Part shown: piece by piece, positions 24,297 to 26,952 of the stretch
Layout of the letters: each line of letters opens with the position of its first letter
Position numbering within the stretch: the first letter of the stretch is position 1
Source of the DNA: UBA4615 sp044359175
Lineage (GTDB): Bacteria > Pseudomonadota > Gammaproteobacteria > Burkholderiales > Burkholderiaceae_E
Assembly (NCBI GenBank): GCA_044359175.1
Contig: JBIKMO010000026.1
Coordinates: 1 to 26,952, forward strand
DNA length: 26,952 nt
Direction: 5' to 3'
Notes under the pieces: generated by a model
What the model was told of the DNA's origin: nothing
Database searches by the model: none
Seen by the model: only the letters and a program-made list of their open reading frames with translations
Position numbers and translations under genes: made by a program

Positions 24297-25484
24297 ATGA
24301 CCCTCGTTCCGAGAATCGTGCTGGACGCCTGCAGCAGCCTGCCGCAGGACGCCGACCGGGCGGTGCTGGTCGGCCGGGCGTGGCGCCCCGAGGCCGGCGG
24401 CCCGTCGGTGGTCGCGGTGCGCGACCGCGAGGTGATCGACGTCACCCGCGCGTTCCCGACGGTGAGCGACCTGTGCGGGCGCCCCGACCCCGCGGCCGCG
24501 CTGCGCGCGGCGGAGGGCGAGCCGATCGGCGCGCTGCAGACGCTGCTCGACAACACGCCGCCGCAGGTGCGCGACGCGACCCGGCCGTGGCTGCTCGCGC
24601 CCGTGGACCTTCAGCCGATCAAGGCCGCCGGCGTCACCTTCGCCGCGTCGATGCTCGAGCGCGTGATCGAGGAGCGCGCTCGCGGCCACGCGGGCGCGGC
24701 CGCAGCCCTTCGCGCCGAGGTGCGCCGGCTGATCGGCGAGGACCTCTCTCGGCTGCGCCCGGGGTCGGAGGCCGCCATGGCGCTCAAGCGGGTGCTGGTC
24801 GAACAGGGTGCCTGGAGCCCGTACCTGGAGGTGGGCATCGGGCCGGACGCTGAGATCTTCACCAAGGCCCCGCCGATGTCTGCGGTCGGCACCGGCATGG
24901 ACGCGGGCGTGCACCCGATGTCGAGTTGGAACAATCCGGAGCCCGAGGTGGTGCTGACGGTCTCCCCGGCCGGGGCGGTCGTCGGCGCCACGCTCGGCAA
25001 CGACGTGAATTTGCGCGACGTCGAGGGCCGTTCGGCGCTGCTGCTCGGCAAGGCCAAGGACAACACCGCGTCATGCGCGCTCGGGCCGTTCGTGCGGCTG
25101 TTCGACGCGCACTTCGGGCTGGACGAGCTGCGCGCCACCACGGTGTCGCTGCGCGTCGACGGCCCCGACGGCTTCGTGCTGCGCGGCGAGTCGTCGCTCG
25201 CGCGGATCAGCCGCGATCCGCTCGAGCTGGTGGCCCAGCTGATCGGGCCCCATCACCAGTACCCGGACGGGGTGCTGCTGTTCCTGGGCACGATGTTCGC
25301 GCCCACCGAGGATCGCGGCGCGCCCGGGCAGGGCTTCACGCACGCCACCGGCGACCGGGTGACGATCGCCGCGCCGCGGCTGGGTGCGTTGGTCAACCGG
25401 ATCCGGCCGACGCACGAGTGCGAGCCCTGGACCTTCGGCATCGGCGCGCTGATGCGCAACCTCGCGGCGCGCGGTCTGCTCTGA
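24297..25484 (+). CDS. Fumarylacetoacetate hydrolase superfamily protein, sugar-acid dehydratase-like
   Basis: A 395-residue FAH-fold protein with an extended N-terminal domain. The metal-binding block is WNNPEPEVVL (E215, E217), followed by GNDVNLRDVEGRSALLLGKAKDN, which supplies the third acid (D236 or D241) and active-site Lys. Length and this block resemble the 2-keto-3-deoxy-pentonate dehydratases (XylX/KdaD type) more than true fumarylacetoacetases or HpaG; the exact substrate is uncertain. LQPIKAAGVTFAASMLERV precedes a helical segment. ATG 24297 is used; ATG 24285, in frame, is also possible, and neither has a Shine-Dalgarno. No sugar-acid pathway partners lie nearby. The SRAP gene follows after 7 bp. 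Confidence 0.8.
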   Translation: MTLVPRIVLDACSSLPQDADRAVLVGRAWRPEAGGPSVVAVRDREVIDVTRAFPTVSDLCGRPDPAAALRAAEGEPIGALQTLLDNTPPQVRDATRPWLLAPVDLQPIKAAGVTFAASMLERVIEERARGHAGAAAALRAEVRRLIGEDLSRLRPGSEAAMALKRVLVEQGAWSPYLEVGIGPDAEIFTKAPPMSAVGTGMDAGVHPMSSWNNPEPEVVLTVSPAGAVVGATLGNDVNLRDVEGRSALLLGKAKDNTASCALGPFVRLFDAHFGLDELRATTVSLRVDGPDGFVLRGESSLARISRDPLELVAQLIGPHHQYPDGVLLFLGTMFAPTEDRGAPGQGFTHATGDRVTIAAPRLGALVNRIRPTHECEPWTFGIGALMRNLAARGLL

Positions 25485-25491
25485 CCCGGCG

Positions 25492-26160
25492 ATGTGCGCG
25501 AACTACGTTCCGGTCACCGATCCGCAGCGGCTGCGGGATCATTTCGGAGTGGCGGCCGCGGGGCCGGTGCCCGGCGAGACCTGGCCCGGCTACGCGGCGC
25601 CGTTCGTGCGCCGCACGCGGACTGCGCGCGAGTCCGAGCGCGAGGCGGCGATCGGGCTGTTCGGGCTGGTGCCGTTCTGGTCGAAGGATCCGACGATCGG
25701 GCGGCGCACCTACAACGCCCGCGCCGAGACCGTCGCCGACAAGCCGAGCTTCCGCGATGCCTGGCGGCAGGGCCGGCGGGCGATCGTGCCGGCCGAGGCG
25801 ATCTTCGAGCCCTGCTGGGAGAGCGGCCGCGCGGTGCGCTGGCGGATCGCGCGCGGCGACGGCGCACCGATGGGTCTGGCCGGGCTGTGGGGCGCGTGGC
25901 GCTCGCCGGACGGCGCCGAGCTGCTGTCGTTCACGATGCTGACCGTGAACGCCGACGGGCACGAGCTGATGCGGCGCTTCCACGCGCCGGACGACGAGAA
26001 GCGGATGGTCGTGGTGCTCGACGAGGGCGACTACGATGCGTGGCTGGACGCGTCGCCGCAGCGGATGCGCGAGCTGCTGCGCCGGTGGCCGGCCGATGCG
26101 CTCGCCGCCGAGCCGGCGCCGCGCCCGCCGAGGGCGCCCGGCGCGCGGCGAGGCGGCTGA
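25492..26160 (+). CDS. SOS response-associated peptidase family protein (SRAP, YedK/HMCES-like)
   Basis: A 222-residue SRAP-domain protein. In the family, the Cys2 amine and thiol bond to abasic sites in single-stranded DNA to give a protective DNA-protein crosslink. Cys2 follows the initiator Met (MCANYV). N75 lies in YNARAET, the catalytic Glu is E106 in AIFEPCW, and the active-site His is H164 (RRFHAPDDEKRMVVVL). The usual MCGR start is replaced by MCANY, and the FYEW-type motif by FEPCW, a recognised-looking variant group in betaproteobacteria. The C-terminus is an Arg/Pro-rich tail. It is 7 bp after the FAH-family gene and likely co-transcribed. No LexA box is visible nearby. Confidence 0.92.
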   Translation: MCANYVPVTDPQRLRDHFGVAAAGPVPGETWPGYAAPFVRRTRTARESEREAAIGLFGLVPFWSKDPTIGRRTYNARAETVADKPSFRDAWRQGRRAIVPAEAIFEPCWESGRAVRWRIARGDGAPMGLAGLWGAWRSPDGAELLSFTMLTVNADGHELMRRFHAPDDEKRMVVVLDEGDYDAWLDASPQRMRELLRRWPADALAAEPAPRPPRAPGARRGG

Positions 26161-26205
26161 TCGGATCAGCCGCCGTCCGGATCCGACCGCGGCGCGGTCC
26201 GACCC

Positions 26206-26230
26206 GCGCGACCGCGGATCCGGGTCGCGC
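26206..26230. terminator. Hairpin between the convergent SRAP and HTH genes
   Basis: GCGCGACC and GGTCGCGC form a perfect 8-bp stem with a 9-nt loop. It ends exactly where the HTH gene stop begins and lies 45 bp after the SRAP stop. It could serve both strands. There is no T-tract. Confidence 0.4.
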
Positions 26231-26512
26231 TCAGCGGGCGAGCTTGAGCAGCACGTCCGGGTAGGTGCAGGCGACCCGCAGCAGCATCCGGGCGGCTCCC
26301 GTGGGCTCGCGTCGTCCCTGCTCCCAGTCCTGAAGCGTACGCACCGAGACGCCAAGCAGGCGCGCGAACTCCTCCTGCGACAGGCCGGTCCGCGACCGGG
26401 CCTCGATCGCCTCCGCTGCGCCGCTGCCACGGGGCGACCGGTCACCGTCGGCGCGAGGCCCGCCGGCCGCTCCGGCGGAGGCCTGCGGACCGCATCTCGG
26501 CGGGTCGATCAT
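26231..26512 (-). CDS. XRE-family HTH protein, NadS/HigA antitoxin-like
   Basis: A 93-residue DNA-binding protein. The C-terminal HTH reads EARSRTGLSQEEFARLLGVS, then TLQDWEQGRREPTGAARMLLRVA. This is the pattern of NadS and HigA-type antitoxins, in which the last helix bears the GPA/TGAAR..LL block. Such genes usually follow a RelE/HigB-type toxin gene, but no toxin is recognisable upstream. ATG 26512 is chosen because it gives the usual family length and overlaps the stop of a small upstream ORF as ATGA. A GTG at 26677 in the same frame would add 55 Arg-rich residues. The N-terminal 35 residues are low-complexity. Confidence 0.75.
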   Translation of the reverse strand: MIDPPRCGPQASAGAAGGPRADGDRSPRGSGAAEAIEARSRTGLSQEEFARLLGVSVRTLQDWEQGRREPTGAARMLLRVACTYPDVLLKLAR

Positions 26513-26640
26513 CGCGACCGGCCCGTGCCGCGGGCCGCGCGCCCGGCCCCGCTGGGCCGGACGGATGCCGGCGTCACGCTCGGCGTGATTGCGGGGTCGA
26601 TCGTTTCGGCGGCTCGCACGCTCGGGATCCGGACGGGCAT
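26509..26640 (-). CDS. Small hypothetical ORF upstream of the HTH gene (43 aa)
   Basis: ATG 26640 follows TTTGGAG by 6 nt, one of the better Shine-Dalgarno sequences in the window. The ORF ends in TGA overlapping the HTH ATG as ATGA. The peptide (beginning MPVRIPSVRAAETIDPAITP) is rich in Pro, Ser, Arg and Ala and resembles no family I know. The frame is open farther upstream to 26865. It may be a leader peptide coupling translation of the HTH gene, the remnant of a toxin gene, or chance. Confidence 0.25.
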   Translation of the reverse strand: MPVRIPSVRAAETIDPAITPSVTPASVRPSGAGRAARGTGRSR

Positions 26641-26685
26641 CACGATCTCCAAAGGCCCCGGCGCGGGGCGACGACACGCGGGCCG

Positions 26686-26714
26686 AGTATCGAAGAGCAC
26701 CCCGACGGTGGCAT
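26686..26714 (-). promoter_or_regulatory. Candidate sigma-70 promoter for the small ORF and HTH gene
   Basis: On the minus strand ATGCCA (26714 to 26709) and GATACT (26691 to 26686) each match the -35 and -10 consensus at 4 of 6 positions, with an ideal 17-bp spacer. The start site would be near 26679, about 40 nt before the small ORF. It is the only place in the window where both hexamers appear at correct spacing. Confidence 0.35.
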
Positions 26715-26952
26715 CAGCGACTGCACGCACCGGGGGTACGCAGTACTGCAGATGCCGCGCCGGCCGGAGGTCCCGGCCCCACCCTCGGCCATCGATCCCG
26801 TCCGCCCCGATGTGCGCACTCCTCCTGGCGGATGGTCCCCGGGTTCTCCGCGCGGACGGCGGCACGCGAAGCCGGACGGACGGCGGCGGCGGACCGGCGG
26901 CATGAACGCGGCCGGTCGTCGCCCGCCGCTGCCGCCGGTCGCGCCGGCCGGT
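26715..26952. other. Window end without a recognisable gene
   Basis: Open frames on both strands give Arg/Gly/Pro-rich translations with no motif and no Shine-Dalgarno. An ATG at 26902 (plus) opens a frame that runs off the window (MNAAGRRPP...); too little is seen to call it. Confidence 0.4.

Noticed and set aside
26161..26905. Plus-strand frame continuing through the SRAP end, the HTH gene and the window end
   Set aside because: It runs opposite a recognisable HTH domain, has no own start signal, and gives no known domain, although the stretch near 26570-26650 looks mildly protein-like.

Overview
The window is a very GC-rich (roughly three-quarters G+C by eye), densely packed bacterial chromosome segment. 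Gene content and order point to a betaproteobacterium, most likely Burkholderiales: a tsaE-ami-mutL-miaA cluster with queG next to tsaE, an MCANY-type SRAP protein, a fused single-chain acyl-CoA carboxylase, and an endonuclease-type MutL. Genus cannot be set from the sequence. I see no rRNA, tRNA, CRISPR array, insertion sequence or phage gene. Most genes are separated by only a few bases or overlap by 4 bp.

Layout. (1) 2-1666 (+): the C-terminal part of tamB, cut by the window edge. (2) 1657-9947, all minus strand, read right to left: tsaE, amiC, a 345-370 bp gap, chrA (chromate transporter), mutL, miaA, gnd (short 6-phosphogluconate dehydrogenase), gntK. The ancestral tsaE-ami-mutL-miaA order is kept, but chrA sits in the middle and gluconate genes follow miaA. 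(3) 9965-12164 (+): queG and xerD. queG diverges from tsaE across only 17 bp. (4) 12146-17435: a homoprotocatechuate meta-cleavage cluster. hpaR and an FAH-family hpaG-like gene lie on the minus strand; hpaF, hpaE, hpaD and a PanE-like reductase lie on the plus strand. An imperfect palindrome in the divergent gap is a candidate HpaR operator. (5) 17499-18628 (+): ybaK and plsY, ending in a long hairpin shared with the convergent rlmN-like gene. (6) 18653-24206 (-): eamA-type transporter, a 1140-residue BC-BCCP-CT carboxylase and a short RlmN-like radical SAM gene coupled to it. (7) 24297-26160 (+): an FAH-superfamily enzyme (sugar-acid dehydratase-like) and an SRAP/YedK DNA-crosslink protein. 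(8) 26231-26640 (-): an XRE antitoxin-like regulator with a small upstream ORF. The last ~240 bp hold nothing I can call.

How the genes work together. HpaD, HpaE, HpaF and the HpaG-like protein carry homoprotocatechuate from ring cleavage to the decarboxylation stage; HpaBC, HpaH and HpaI are not in the window. GntK and Gnd take gluconate to ribulose 5-phosphate. TsaE, MiaA, QueG, YbaK and the RlmN-like enzyme all act in RNA modification or translation quality. MutL, XerD and SRAP act in DNA maintenance.

The most unusual signals are regulatory or compositional: start codons sitting exactly 6-7 nt after a -10-like hexamer (mutL, tsaE, queG, ybaK, eamA), a symmetric -10 shared by tsaE and queG, and a 60-bp patch of about 37% GC inside tsaE. 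No wholly new multi-gene system is evident.
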